NCBI GenBank assembly: GCA_964447405.1
Contig: CAYUSP010000002.1
Location: 124,001-188,000, forward strand
Direction of reading: 5' to 3'
Source of the DNA: JALNZF01 sp964447405
GTDB taxonomy: Bacteria; Nitrospirota; UBA9217
DNA length: 64,000 nucleotides
Part shown: positions 50,894 through 59,917 of the stretch, in pieces
Numbering within the stretch: position 1 is the first letter of the stretch
How the letters are laid out: each line of letters opens with the position of its first letter
Notes under the pieces: model-generated
The model's database searches: none
What the model was told of the DNA's origin: nothing
Seen by the model: the letters and a program-made list of their open reading frames with translations, nothing else
Program-made: the position numbers and the translations under genes

Positions 50894-53731
50894 ATGTCCC
50901 GTTCGTCGCTCGTTGCCGCACTCGGCATATTATGCTTGTCGCTCTTGCTATCGCCTGCTATTCCCGATGCAGCTGCCAAACAGTCTCTCAAGGTCCATCG
51001 TGCAGGCGATGAAGGATACTTTTCGGGTGTGATCCCCCTTCCTGAGGACGCTCCCGCGGGACCGCTCTCGATCGTTGCCAAACCCAAAAGCGGGGACGTT
51101 TACCTGGTCCATGCGTCGCAGCCGCAGCAGGGGAGCAACACGGACATCACCCTTACGGGAAGGTTCGGCAATCCCGGCACAGCCTCGGTTGTGATCATGG
51201 CCAGGCCGGCCCAGGACCTTTCCGCGGAATACAAGCACCTTATCACCGTGTCACTGAACCTTGCGGGCTCCGAACATTCCAACCTTCCCGTTATGAAAAC
51301 CTGGGCACTGCACCAGCAGCGGCGCATCAATGCCGCCGCTTTCGGGGGCAATGATTCCTTTGCTGCGTACTGGAACCTTGCTGCTACCCAGCGGTACGGA
51401 CTGGAACCGTCTCAGGAGTGGTTGGAAACAAGTGCAGGCCGGATTCAACCGGACTTCTTCAGCATTTTTACCGATGCTGTCGAACTTCAAGAGAACCTCC
51501 AGATCGAAATCCTCGGACGGAAAAGCAGTCGCAGGCCCCGCGCAGACTCTGGGCAATCTCCCTCTTCCGGTCATATTGTGTCATCGTTAAACGGCCCGAC
51601 AATAACGTCCCATCCTTATGACGATCTGCTCAAAGGAAGGAACCTCAGGGTACCGGCGCTCTCGAACCTCATCCCTGCGGACCAGTACGCAGTGTTCTTT
51701 GGGGACATCAACAAGCAGCTGGAGCTGCTTGATCTCATGGAGGATTGGGGGGGCAGCCTGCTTGAGACCATGCAGACCCGTTCTCGCGATTTCAGCGTAC
51801 GAAAAAAGATCATGCAACAGCTCTGCCTCGAGACAAGCATGCTCACCGGCTTGCATAGCGACCGCATCATCGGGCCCATGGCCTTGACCGGCAATGACCC
51901 GTTCCTGAAGGAAGGTAGTGATATCTCCCTCCTGTTCACCCTCAAGAACAAGGATGTGTTCTTACAGCAGATCGATGCACACTATACCGATGCAGCGTCC
52001 ACACGCAGGGCCCAACGCTCGGAGTTTTCTTCGAGCGGCCAGAAGCATATTGTGGTTACGAGCTTCGACCGCCGCGTGTCTTCCTACACCGTGGTCCTCG
52101 GCGATGTTGCCGTAGTCTCGAACAGCCTCGATGCAATGCGCAGGGTGATCGATACCGCGGCCGGGAAAACTCCCTCACTGGGAGCGGCCAGGGATTTTCA
52201 GTACCTGCGCACCTTTTTTTCGGAAGGCGACGAGAACGAGGACGTGTTCGCATATTTCTCCGATGCGCACCTTCGCAAGCTTGTGGGGCCGGTGGTCAAG
52301 ATCAGCGAAGCACGGCGGATGACCTGCGCCGCGAATCTTCAGATCATGGCGAATGCCCGCTTCTGGTTCAAGGCCGAGCGGAAGCGCGAACCAACGCTCC
52401 AGGAGCTGATCGACGGAGGATATCTGGGCGACGCGCATTTGACCTGCCCCAATTCCGGCAACTATGCGCTTGAGCGCGGGACCGGCGTGCCGACCTGCTC
52501 AATACATAACCGCACAGGCTACCTTACGCCGCTCGTCGCTCTACCCGCAGGTATTGCGACCGCGCAGGAAGAGGGACAGTACAAAACCTTTGTTGAAAAC
52601 TACGACAAGCACGGGGCCCGCTTCTTTGATCCCATCGGCATCAGGATCAAACTGGGAGAACAGGTCCGTATTCAGACGCTGATCCTGCCGCTGACCGAGA
52701 ACTCCTGGTATGACGGCCTTGCGGCATTCTCCGGCCGGGAAACGGCAGAGCTTTCCGAAGCACCGCTCCTTCAGCGAAACATCCTCTCGCTGCGCGGACG
52801 CGTCTTGCCGGAATGGCGGAACAACCTCGCATTCATCAAGAACCTCGCTGAGAAATGGAAGGTGCCTACCCATTGGCTTGGCAGCAGCATGTCTCTCAAT
52901 TTCTGCGACGGGCCTGTTGTAGTCACCATCGACAGCAAGGCGGCAGCGCTCCTCGGCAAGAATCTGGAGAATGCATTTCCGGATCCGAACATGGCCGGAT
53001 ACCTGCTCTCCGCGCTCAATCTGCCGACCTATTTGTCCCTGCAGGTGATTGATGCAGACCAGGCAGCGCGAGCGATACCCCTCCTGGTCCGCAGCATCAA
53101 CGAAGAGTACCGTTCCGACAATTTTTCAATCGAGACCTATTCCCTCGAACCTTATCACGGCAGGGGCATTTACGTGCTGAACGTCCGGCTTTCCTTTGCA
53201 AGGACCCGGCTCTTCGCGGCCGTGATCAGGGACCAGCTCGTGATCGCGTCGCGCCATGACATCGTGACCGATCTGATCGACAATGCGGGTACTGCCCGGC
53301 CTGCGGGGCCGGCGAACCTTGAGTTTTCCCTCTACCGCACGGCATTCCGCAATATCGAGCCCGCGATCAGCCTCGCGTATCAGGAGAACCTGCGCCAGAC
53401 GTGCCACAAAAATCTGACGCTGGTCGAGACCCTGCTCACCATAGGCGGCGCTGCACCTGATGATCTCAAGACCATAGCCTTCCCGCTCCGTGGATTTGAA
53501 CCGACCTGCCCCTCAGGCGGCCGATATGAGCTTGACCCGGACACCGGCAAGGCACAGTGCCCGGTTCATGGAACTGTTTTACAGCCCACCCAGCCCGCCG
53601 AGATCAACGCGGAAACACCGATCGGAAGATTCATGAGATCACTAAAGAAAGTGAACGCTACGCTGTCATTTGCTCCGGAGGGTTTGATGGCAACCATCGA
53701 TCTTCAGCGAACTGTCGGAAAGCATAAATAG
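50894..53731 (+). CDS. Large exported protein of unknown function with two pilin-like Cys motifs
   Basis: 945 residues with a signal peptide (SLVAALGILCLSLLLSPAI). It resembles in build the large secreted bacterial proteins of DUF3352 type, with a beta-rich N-terminal domain of about 120 residues and repeated alpha/beta sections. Two copies of a CPxxGxYxLxxxTGxxxCxxH motif stand out: TCPNSGNYALERGTG..TCSIH (about 520-543) and TCPSGGRYELDPDTGKAQCP (about 875-895). The same pattern ends many type IV pilin-like and prepilin proteins. ATG 50894 is preceded by GGAGGAATTG. I know no function. It stands between gltX and pdxA. Confidence 0.55.
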   Translation: MSRSSLVAALGILCLSLLLSPAIPDAAAKQSLKVHRAGDEGYFSGVIPLPEDAPAGPLSIVAKPKSGDVYLVHASQPQQGSNTDITLTGRFGNPGTASVVIMARPAQDLSAEYKHLITVSLNLAGSEHSNLPVMKTWALHQQRRINAAAFGGNDSFAAYWNLAATQRYGLEPSQEWLETSAGRIQPDFFSIFTDAVELQENLQIEILGRKSSRRPRADSGQSPSSGHIVSSLNGPTITSHPYDDLLKGRNLRVPALSNLIPADQYAVFFGDINKQLELLDLMEDWGGSLLETMQTRSRDFSVRKKIMQQLCLETSMLTGLHSDRIIGPMALTGNDPFLKEGSDISLLFTLKNKDVFLQQIDAHYTDAASTRRAQRSEFSSSGQKHIVVTSFDRRVSSYTVVLGDVAVVSNSLDAMRRVIDTAAGKTPSLGAARDFQYLRTFFSEGDENEDVFAYFSDAHLRKLVGPVVKISEARRMTCAANLQIMANARFWFKAERKREPTLQELIDGGYLGDAHLTCPNSGNYALERGTGVPTCSIHNRTGYLTPLVALPAGIATAQEEGQYKTFVENYDKHGARFFDPIGIRIKLGEQVRIQTLILPLTENSWYDGLAAFSGRETAELSEAPLLQRNILSLRGRVLPEWRNNLAFIKNLAEKWKVPTHWLGSSMSLNFCDGPVVVTIDSKAAALLGKNLENAFPDPNMAGYLLSALNLPTYLSLQVIDADQAARAIPLLVRSINEEYRSDNFSIETYSLEPYHGRGIYVLNVRLSFARTRLFAAVIRDQLVIASRHDIVTDLIDNAGTARPAGPANLEFSLYRTAFRNIEPAISLAYQENLRQTCHKNLTLVETLLTIGGAAPDDLKTIAFPLRGFEPTCPSGGRYELDPDTGKAQCPVHGTVLQPTQPAEINAETPIGRFMRSLKKVNATLSFAPEGLMATIDLQRTVGKHK

Positions 53732-53748
53732 CGTGCAGGCCGCCAAGA

Positions 53749-53777
53749 TTGTCAAGCAACTTGAATTGAGCTACAAT
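53749..53777 (+). promoter_or_regulatory. Sigma-70 type promoter for pdxA
   Basis: TTGTCA (53749-53754), 17 bases, TACAAT (53772-53777), about 68 bases before the ATG. Confidence 0.65.
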
Positions 53778-53845
53778 GCGTAGGCGTTATGGTCTTCTGT
53801 TGACCACTTGAAATAACGGGCTAAACGGTCTCTGCACAGACAGGC

Positions 53846-54907
53846 ATGGTCGTATCAACAAATACGGATGAACCCAAAAGAGGGGCTGTGGAATTTAAAC
53901 CAACCGTCGTCATAACCATGGGAGACCCTGTCGGGATTGGTCCGGAGATCATTGCCAAGGTTATAGCCGACGGTGCGCTGCAGAATCTGTGCGCGCTCGT
54001 GGTAATCGGCGACGCCTCGGTGATGGGAAAAGTGGTTGGCGATCTGGGCTTATCCCTGGCCATCCGCCCCATAACCGCACTTTCACATACTGTCGGCACG
54101 CCGGGCGTGCTCAATATCCTTGATCTTCAGCAGGTGGACATTTCACGCCATGCCTGGGGTAAACCGGACGCATCAACCGGAAAAGCGGCAGTCGCGTATA
54201 TCAGAAAAGCGGTCGCACTTGCCCAGCAGGGCGATGCCGCTGCCATGGTCACCGCACCGATCAGCAAGGAAATGATGAATGCCGCGGGCTATCATTATGC
54301 CGGCCACACCGAACTCCTTGCCGAACTGACAGGAGCGCGGGAGTACGGCATGTTTTTTGTCGGAGGGGGCCTTCACGTTATGCTGGCAACGATCCATATC
54401 GCCCTCAAGGATGTGCCGAAACAGATCACGACCACTGTTGTTTACAAAACGATCCGTCTTGCGCATGCGGCAATGCGCTCTCTCGGCGTGGATAATCCGC
54501 GAATCGGCGTTGCAGCCCTGAATCCCCATGCGGGAGAGGGCGGCATGTTCGGTACCGAGGACAGGGAAGCCATCCTCCCGGCTGTGATCAGAGCGCGTGA
54601 GGAGGGTATTTACGCGAGTGATCCGCTCCCCGCTGACACGTTGTTTTATCAGGCCCGCAATAAACTATTTGATATCGTTGTCGCGATGTACCATGATCAG
54701 GGTCTGGCACCGCTCAAAATGCTGGCCTTCGGAAAGGCCGTAAATGTCACGGTCGGTTTGCCCATCATCCGCACCTCCGTGGATCATGGAACCGCTTTTG
54801 CTATTGCCGGCAGGGGCTGCGCAGATCCCTCGAGCCTGATGGAAGCCGTAAAGCTTGCCGTCGTCATAGCCGCACACCGCACAGGCAAAGGGGAGCAGGC
54901 CGGATGA
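53846..54907 (+). CDS. pdxA: 4-hydroxythreonine-4-phosphate dehydrogenase
   Basis: 353 residues. TMGDPVGIGPEI near the start, TAPISKEMMNAAGYHYAGHTELLA (metal and substrate His), GVAALNPHAGEGG, and MYHDQGLAPLKML, GLPIIRTSVDHGTAF at the end are the family markers. It oxidises 4-phosphohydroxy-threonine with NAD in pyridoxal phosphate synthesis (DXP-dependent route); the PdxA2-like proteins have other substrates, but context does not suggest that. It overlaps the next gene by ATGA. The start could be a few codons later. Confidence 0.94.
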   Translation: MVVSTNTDEPKRGAVEFKPTVVITMGDPVGIGPEIIAKVIADGALQNLCALVVIGDASVMGKVVGDLGLSLAIRPITALSHTVGTPGVLNILDLQQVDISRHAWGKPDASTGKAAVAYIRKAVALAQQGDAAAMVTAPISKEMMNAAGYHYAGHTELLAELTGAREYGMFFVGGGLHVMLATIHIALKDVPKQITTTVVYKTIRLAHAAMRSLGVDNPRIGVAALNPHAGEGGMFGTEDREAILPAVIRAREEGIYASDPLPADTLFYQARNKLFDIVVAMYHDQGLAPLKMLAFGKAVNVTVGLPIIRTSVDHGTAFAIAGRGCADPSSLMEAVKLAVVIAAHRTGKGEQAG

Positions 54908-55995
54908 ACGACCGTCATACGCCATTCATGAGCCGGGCGCAGATATTCGCCCTCGCATTCTTTTCGGTCCTGCTCTATCTCATCTTTCAGCTCGGTCGGA
55001 TATTGGCGCCGTTCTCCTCGGCCCTGCTCTGGGCGGCGATCCTCGCGCTCGCTCTTCACCCACCCTACAAAAGACTGGCTGGCCTGCTCAAAGGCCGGGC
55101 CGCTGTCGCAGCAGGCATCATGACCACCTTGACCGTGGCTTTCGTGATCGGCCCGGTGCTGCTCATGCTCGCGGCCCTTGCGACGCAGGCCGTTGATCTC
55201 TATCAGGGAGCGACCGGGCTTATGCAATCCGGCAACCTTGCGGATGAATGGGGCAGGGTTGCTGCTCCTCTTTTCAACAAGGTGCGGTCCATACCCTTCC
55301 TTGCCGAAATCGATTTGAAAGGAATGGTCATACGCGGACTGAGCGACTACTCCTCACGTTTGGCCTCCAACATCGGAGATATTCTGACGAACTTGATCAT
55401 GCTCATGGTCAACCTTATGATCATGCTCATTTCCCTGTTCTTCTTCTTCCTGAACGGAGAATCCTATTTCCAGACCCTGACAGACATTCTGCCCTTTGCG
55501 CGGGACCACAAAAAGACCATCACGCAAAAGTTCCTCGATACCTTCTCCGCCGTGGTGAATGGCGTATTCCTGATCGCCCTGCTTCAGGGCGTGATGACCG
55601 GCATCGGCTTCGCCATATTCGGAGTGCCTTTTGCCGTTTTCTGGGGATTCCTCGCTGCCGTACTTGCGCTTCTGCCGGTCGGAGGCGCCGCGCTCGTCTG
55701 GGTGCCCGGAGTGATCTACCTCTATGTGACCGGATCTTCCTGGCAGGGTCTGATGCTTGCTGTATGGGGCGTCCTCCTTGTGAGCCTGCCGGACAACTTT
55801 CTGAAACCCCTGATCATCGGCAAAAAGTCCGGCATCCCCTCATTCTTTCTTTTCATCGCGATCCTCGGCGGACTGCAGGTCTACGGCATTCTCGGCATTT
55901 TGTTCGGCCCCGTAATCATTACCCTGCTCGCAGTGTTTATTCAGATCTACCGAGACGAGTACGCGGCGGATGACACACCCGCTGCACCACTCTGA
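54904..55995 (+). CDS. AI-2E family (PerM/YdiK-like) membrane transporter
   Basis: 363 residues. Helices at the N-terminus (FALAFFSVLLYLIFQLGRILAPFSSALLWAAILALAL and a second pair near 60-85), a soluble segment (90-150), then a helical bundle containing LLALLQGVMTGIGFAIFGVPFAVFWGF-like and LLPVGGAALVWVPGVIYLY stretches. The conserved P-x-x-G-x-x-x-V/LVW motif is seen. Members export quorum signals or act in sodium/proton exchange; the substrate is not known. Translation is coupled to pdxA. Confidence 0.88.
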   Translation: MNDRHTPFMSRAQIFALAFFSVLLYLIFQLGRILAPFSSALLWAAILALALHPPYKRLAGLLKGRAAVAAGIMTTLTVAFVIGPVLLMLAALATQAVDLYQGATGLMQSGNLADEWGRVAAPLFNKVRSIPFLAEIDLKGMVIRGLSDYSSRLASNIGDILTNLIMLMVNLMIMLISLFFFFLNGESYFQTLTDILPFARDHKKTITQKFLDTFSAVVNGVFLIALLQGVMTGIGFAIFGVPFAVFWGFLAAVLALLPVGGAALVWVPGVIYLYVTGSSWQGLMLAVWGVLLVSLPDNFLKPLIIGKKSGIPSFFLFIAILGGLQVYGILGILFGPVIITLLAVFIQIYRDEYAADDTPAAPL

Positions 55996-56078
55996 TCATT
56001 ACATAAGAAACGACCACGCGGCCCACGTTTTAAGAAAACAGGTTGGAAAATATAACCATCCGGAGGGAGAACGAAAGA

Positions 56079-56762
56079 ATGGAAGATCTGGCAAAATCCG
56101 ATACCTGGCGGGTGTTCAGGATCATGGGGGAATTAGTCGAAGGCTTCGAAGCAATGAGTACGATCGGCCCCGCAGTTACCATATTCGGAAGCGCCCGGCT
56201 GCCTCCGGAGTCCCCCTATTACGGCAAATGCCTCAAGGTAGCGGAAAACCTTGCGAAAAACGGCTTTGCGGTCATCTCGGGCGGCGGCGGTGGCATTATG
56301 GAGGCCGCAAACAAGGGCGCACAAAATGGGAATGGCACGTCAGTAGGTCTGAACATCGAACTGCCCATGGAGCAGTCTCCGAACGCGTATCAGGATATTA
56401 AGGTGGAATTCCGCTATTTCTTCGTACGCAAGCTTATGTTCGTCAAATATGCCGTCGGGTATGTCATCTTCCCCGGCGGATTCGGGACCATGGATGAATT
56501 ATTTGAAGCGCTCACCCTTATCCAGACCAAGAAGATCCGGAGTTTCCCTGTCATACTCGTTGGCAAGGATTACTGGGCCGGCCTCTTTGAATGGCTCAAA
56601 AATACGATGCTCGCGAACGGCAACGTCAGCTCCGAAGACCTCGACCTCATGCATGTCGTGGATGAACCGGAAGAGGTATGCGCGATCATCAACCGGCGCT
56701 ACAAGGACCGTTTGCGCGGCTATCACGCGGAAAAGCGGGACAGGAACCGCAAGGGGGTATAG
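56079..56762 (+). CDS. LOG-family protein (TIGR00730; lysine decarboxylase-like fold)
   Basis: 227 residues. ISGGGGGIMEAANKGA and PGGFGTMDELFEALTLIQTKK are the nucleotide-binding and active-site motifs of cytokinin-activating LOG phosphoribohydrolases; the Arg in EFRYFFVRKLMFVK is also standard. It should cleave an N6-modified or plain nucleotide monophosphate to base and ribose-5-phosphate, like the PpnN/LOG group. ATG 56079 is chosen since GGAGGGAGAA lies nine bases before; a TTG at 56043 also opens the frame. Confidence 0.88.
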   Translation: MEDLAKSDTWRVFRIMGELVEGFEAMSTIGPAVTIFGSARLPPESPYYGKCLKVAENLAKNGFAVISGGGGGIMEAANKGAQNGNGTSVGLNIELPMEQSPNAYQDIKVEFRYFFVRKLMFVKYAVGYVIFPGGFGTMDELFEALTLIQTKKIRSFPVILVGKDYWAGLFEWLKNTMLANGNVSSEDLDLMHVVDEPEEVCAIINRRYKDRLRGYHAEKRDRNRKGV

Positions 56763-56825
56763 CGTTTATTCTGGTTCTTTTGTAAATACATTGAAACGCT
56801 TAAACAGGAAATCAATTAGGAAAGC

Positions 56826-56950
56826 AACCCAATCTTTGACACGGATAAGGACCGATAAGAAAAAAACGATTTTCACTGATACATCAAAGCATAATCCGTG
56901 ATAATCATATCTTGAATCCGCCGTTATCAGTGCACAAAGGTTTGTTGTGA
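56826..56950. repeat. Decayed dispersed intergenic repeat
   Basis: GACACGGATAAGGACCGATA and later TTTTCACTGATACAT then ATAATCCGTGATAATCAT look like eroded forms of the AACCACGGATGAACACAGAT phrase near 11700. No gene in this gap. Confidence 0.35.
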
Positions 56951-57003
56951 TGATCTTCCGATGGACAGGGTCGGGGTTCTTCAACTAAAACACGAATGAC
57001 TCT

Positions 57004-57735
57004 TTATTCTTTGATTCTGGCTTTCGTGCGGTCAGCCCGGTGTTTCCGGTGCTGTGCCGCGCGTATCCTGCGAAACCAGCGTTCGATGGCCTCGCGATAG
57101 ATCATGGTGAGGAGTATAAGCAAGATACTGATACCGGTCAGCGTGGACAGGGCGAGATATCGTTTATCGCGGAAGAGCGTCCCGCCCAGGGTTAACAGCG
57201 TCGTACCCAGCAGCCTGCCGCTGGTCGACACAAGGAGAAAATTACGCTGCCCCATGTGCCCCAGACCCAGCAGGTAGCACAGGATGTCCTTGGGAAATCC
57301 GGGTATGAGGAACATCAGAAAGGCCAGGAACAAGCCCTTGTGCTTCATGACATAATCGTATCGTTTGATCGTCTCAGCTTTCACGATCATCTCGACCAGG
57401 GGCCTTCCTGAGAGCCGGGCAAGCATGAAAGCCAGCCAGGAGCCGAGTGTCAGGCCGATGGTCGAATAGAGGATTCCAGCTGCGGTGCCGAAAAAGATCC
57501 CGCCTACAAAACCAGTTACCTCACCGGGAACCGGTGCCGCGACAACCTGAAGCGTCTGCAAACCGATGAAGATCAGTGCGGCATACGCACGATGCTGCTT
57601 GATAAACTGCACCAGGCGGTGACGGTCCGTAAAATATTCTATCAGCCCGTAGTAATAAAACAACCAGGCCAATCCGCCCACGACTAGGCAGCCCAACACC
57701 AGTCCTCCGATGGTTTTTTTGTCTAACGTTATCAT
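57004..57735 (-). CDS. VTT-domain (TVP38/TMEM64, DedA-superfamily) membrane protein
   Basis: 243 residues. Hydrophobic start (TIGGLVLGCLVVGGLAWLFYYYG), then the VTT core with APVPGEVTGFVGGIFFGTAAGILYSTIGLTLGSWLAFMLARLSGRPL and FLMFLIPGFPKDILCYLLGL. The two re-entrant hairpins, one with the F-x-x-R-x-P/F-P-G-type end (here MFLIPGFPKD), are those of lipid-scramblase-like DedA/TMEM41 proteins. The member here may move phospholipids or undecaprenyl phosphate. A Cys-rich protein gene lies upstream in the same direction, 15 bases away. Confidence 0.88.
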   Translation of the reverse strand: MITLDKKTIGGLVLGCLVVGGLAWLFYYYGLIEYFTDRHRLVQFIKQHRAYAALIFIGLQTLQVVAAPVPGEVTGFVGGIFFGTAAGILYSTIGLTLGSWLAFMLARLSGRPLVEMIVKAETIKRYDYVMKHKGLFLAFLMFLIPGFPKDILCYLLGLGHMGQRNFLLVSTSGRLLGTTLLTLGGTLFRDKRYLALSTLTGISILLILLTMIYREAIERWFRRIRAAQHRKHRADRTKARIKE

Positions 57736-57750
57736 CTGTGTACCATTGCG

Positions 57751-58035
57751 CTATTTTTTAAAAAGGTCGTCAAGGGCGCTGAGAACCTGCTCTCTGCTGC
57801 TTCCGGGATCTGTGGGCCGGTTTTCCGCAAACCGGAAATAATCGCAGAAATTAGCCTTTTTCTTGTCTTTTATGAGATCCGCGACAGGTTCACGGCATAG
57901 TTTTGAAGCGGACCGGTCGTAATGAGTGCAGTTCAGACAGCAGTAAAGATCCGCACCGCAACCATTGCACACATCCTTCCGGCTAACCTTTGAACGTTCA
58001 GGAACTTCCTGTTTGCAACCATGACAAGTTTTCAT
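57751..58035 (-). CDS. Small Cys-rich (zinc-ribbon-like) protein, unknown function
   Basis: 94 residues from ATG 58035. Cys pairs CHGC, CNGC and a CCLNC, with single Cys in KLCREP and NFCDYF: at least nine in total, enough for two zinc sites. Tail NRPTDPGSSREQVLSALDDLFKK is a short helix. I do not know the family; in several anaerobes a protein of this sort is near DedA-like genes. The ATG has no ribosome binding site, and a promoter -10 box ends ten bases before it. An earlier start (58095) is possible but would overlap that promoter. Confidence 0.65.
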   Translation of the reverse strand: MKTCHGCKQEVPERSKVSRKDVCNGCGADLYCCLNCTHYDRSASKLCREPVADLIKDKKKANFCDYFRFAENRPTDPGSSREQVLSALDDLFKK

Positions 58036-58045
58036 TGTACGTGGT

Positions 58046-58074
58046 ATCATAGCCGAACAATCATCAATAGACAA
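58046..58074 (-). promoter_or_regulatory. Sigma-70 type promoter, candidate near-leaderless
   Basis: On the minus strand TTGTCT (58069-58074), 17 bases, TATGAT (58046-58051). The ATG at 58035 is 10 bases on, leaving only about four transcribed bases before it. Confidence 0.55.
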
Positions 58075-58192
58075 GCCAAAATCAATGAAAACCACTCAGC
58101 GGATAAAACATCAACACCAGTGCGGCCATGCTTTTCCCATTGATAACCCCTCGTAATCCCGCAAAATATCCGCTAATAAACTGAATCACACC

Positions 58193-58221
58193 TTGACTCC
58201 GGTTGATCTTTCGGATAAAAT
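58193..58221 (+). promoter_or_regulatory. Sigma-70 type promoter for the TPR-like protein gene
   Basis: TTGACT (58193-58198), 17 bases, TAAAAT (58216-58221). It is followed by a leader of about 105 bases. Confidence 0.65.
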
Positions 58222-58331
58222 TTACTCACATTAGCGCACCGTGGTTAAACTGTTCCGGAGAATCCCTGACAACCTCGCTGGACTGGCAAAAAATGCTTTG
58301 CACCAGTCCTCATTCTGCCAAGGAGAAACCA

Positions 58332-59339
58332 ATGGTTCTTGCGACACCCTTCATGCTGGCCATCGCACTTATGCTATCGCTCTCGTCACCCGTCCATGCT
58401 TCGCAAGCCGGAAAAAAGCCATCCGGCGCAGCGCAGGACGCCCTCAAGCAGCATGTGGATGATCTGAAGAAAAATCCTGCGGATGCGGCGCTGCGCGAAA
58501 AGATCATCAAATTGGCTTTGACGATGAAACCAGCGCCAGCGATGCCGGAAGACGCTGAAAGGAATATGGCGCGGGGCACCACGTTTGCTCAAAAAGCCGC
58601 TGATCTCAATGCCTATAAAAAAGCGATCGCCGAGTTCGAGGCGGTTGTAAGCAGCGCACCCTGGCTGGCTGTTGCATACTTCAACCTGGGTGTGATGCAG
58701 GAAAAAGCACAGATGCTGCCCGAGGCGATCCAGAACCTGAAATTCTATCTCCTGGCAGCACCGGATGCGAAGAATGCGCGGGATGTAAAAAACAGGGTCT
58801 ATGCGCTTGAAGCGGAAATTGAAGATATGAAAGCCGTCAAGAGCGCTCCGCCTGCAACTCCGCTCCCCGCAGCATCGGCGGCAGTTGAAACCGCCCCCGT
58901 AAAAGGCCTTGCGGTAACCGGAAAAGCAGGACTCGAGATCGAACCGGAGAAGCAGTTCAACATCATCAAGCTTCCTCCACCGGAGAAGAAAACTAAAATC
59001 CCCAGCTTTATCGGGAACTGGTTCTTCAAGGACACCCTGCGCGGAGAGGAAAGCACGATCCAGGCCTTCGAGATCAGCAAGAATGCGAATGGCGACATCG
59101 CCGCCCTTGCGCCGAAACGCACCTCGGACTATATCCCCAATATAAGAGTATTTGAGATCGACGACAAGACGCTCAAGATCGACATCCACTGGAGGATGAA
59201 ATCCGTCGGCGGCTACTGGAAGATCGAGAGCTACAACCTGAACCTTTCCGAAGACGGGACCAAGCTATCAGGGACCTATATTCAAAAGAGTGTCGGCGGC
59301 AGAACCATAGAGTTGGACAGGACCCTGTTCCGCCAGTAG
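58332..59339 (+). CDS. Exported TPR-like protein of unknown function
   Basis: 335 residues with signal peptide MVLATPFMLAIALMLSLSSP...HAS. A helical part (about 25-165) contains a TPR-like unit (AYKKAIAEFEAVVSSAPWLAVAYFNLGVMQEKAQMLPEAIQNLKFYL). A Pro/Ala-rich linker (about 180-205) leads to a C-terminal beta-rich domain of about 120 residues (from FIGNWFFKDTLRGEEST) that ends SGTYIQKSVGGRTIELDRTLFRQ; this resembles lipocalin-like or tail domains that test ligand/lipid binding. AAGGAGAAACC precedes the ATG. It is probably periplasmic. Confidence 0.65.
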   Translation: MVLATPFMLAIALMLSLSSPVHASQAGKKPSGAAQDALKQHVDDLKKNPADAALREKIIKLALTMKPAPAMPEDAERNMARGTTFAQKAADLNAYKKAIAEFEAVVSSAPWLAVAYFNLGVMQEKAQMLPEAIQNLKFYLLAAPDAKNARDVKNRVYALEAEIEDMKAVKSAPPATPLPAASAAVETAPVKGLAVTGKAGLEIEPEKQFNIIKLPPPEKKTKIPSFIGNWFFKDTLRGEESTIQAFEISKNANGDIAALAPKRTSDYIPNIRVFEIDDKTLKIDIHWRMKSVGGYWKIESYNLNLSEDGTKLSGTYIQKSVGGRTIELDRTLFRQ

Positions 59340-59372
59340 TGCCGGCCATCAATACGAAGGAGATGGAAAACC

Positions 59373-59723
59373 ATGAAGCTTTATGTGGAGAATCTGCCTG
59401 CTGACGTCACCGAACAATCTTTGAAAGACGTATTTGCCCAAATCGGTGAGGTCGAATCCGTGAAGATTAGGGCTGAACTGCTCTCCATGAACGCCAACAA
59501 ATACGGCATCATTGACATGACCCTTGAACTTGATGCCTACCGCGCGATCAGCTGTTTTGAAGGGGCTTCGTTCAGCAATAGAAATATTCATGTGCGCGAA
59601 CAATATCCGCTGCTGGAAAAAGCAAAAACCATGTTCGAACAGATGACAGACGGCCACAGTTTACCCTCATTCAATCCCCGAGCTGCGTTTGATCAGTGGA
59701 AACAGCAGCATTGGGATCATTGA
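59373..59723 (+). CDS. RRM-type RNA-binding protein
   Basis: 116 residues. The RRM has RNP2-like KLYVENLPADVTEQSLKDVFAQIG and a second strand set VESVKIRAELLSMNANKYGIIDMTL, where the aromatic ladder of RNP1 is poorly kept (KYGIIDM instead of the K/R-G-F/Y-G/A-F/Y form). Loss of the aromatics suggests that RNA binding may be weak or replaced by protein contact. A 35-residue tail ends FDQWKQQHWDH. GAAGGAGATGG lies before the ATG. Note that FDQWKQQHWD also resembles FEQWKQKH, the end of the NfnA-like protein about 1 kb further on. Confidence 0.8.
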   Translation: MKLYVENLPADVTEQSLKDVFAQIGEVESVKIRAELLSMNANKYGIIDMTLELDAYRAISCFEGASFSNRNIHVREQYPLLEKAKTMFEQMTDGHSLPSFNPRAAFDQWKQQHWDH

Positions 59724-59917
59724 TGCTTCGGCATTAAGCAAGCCCGGCATACCCCTCTTTGCGGCACCCTCCCGTCTTCAAGAAAACGACAGATGTTTTC
59801 AGAGCAGTCGGAAAACCAAAAAAAGGCTGGGACAAATCAAGTGCGGGTGGTAATATAAGGTTGATGCATTAGGTTGAATCCACGCAGAACAAAGAAAGAG
59901 TCACGTCCTCTCATTCC

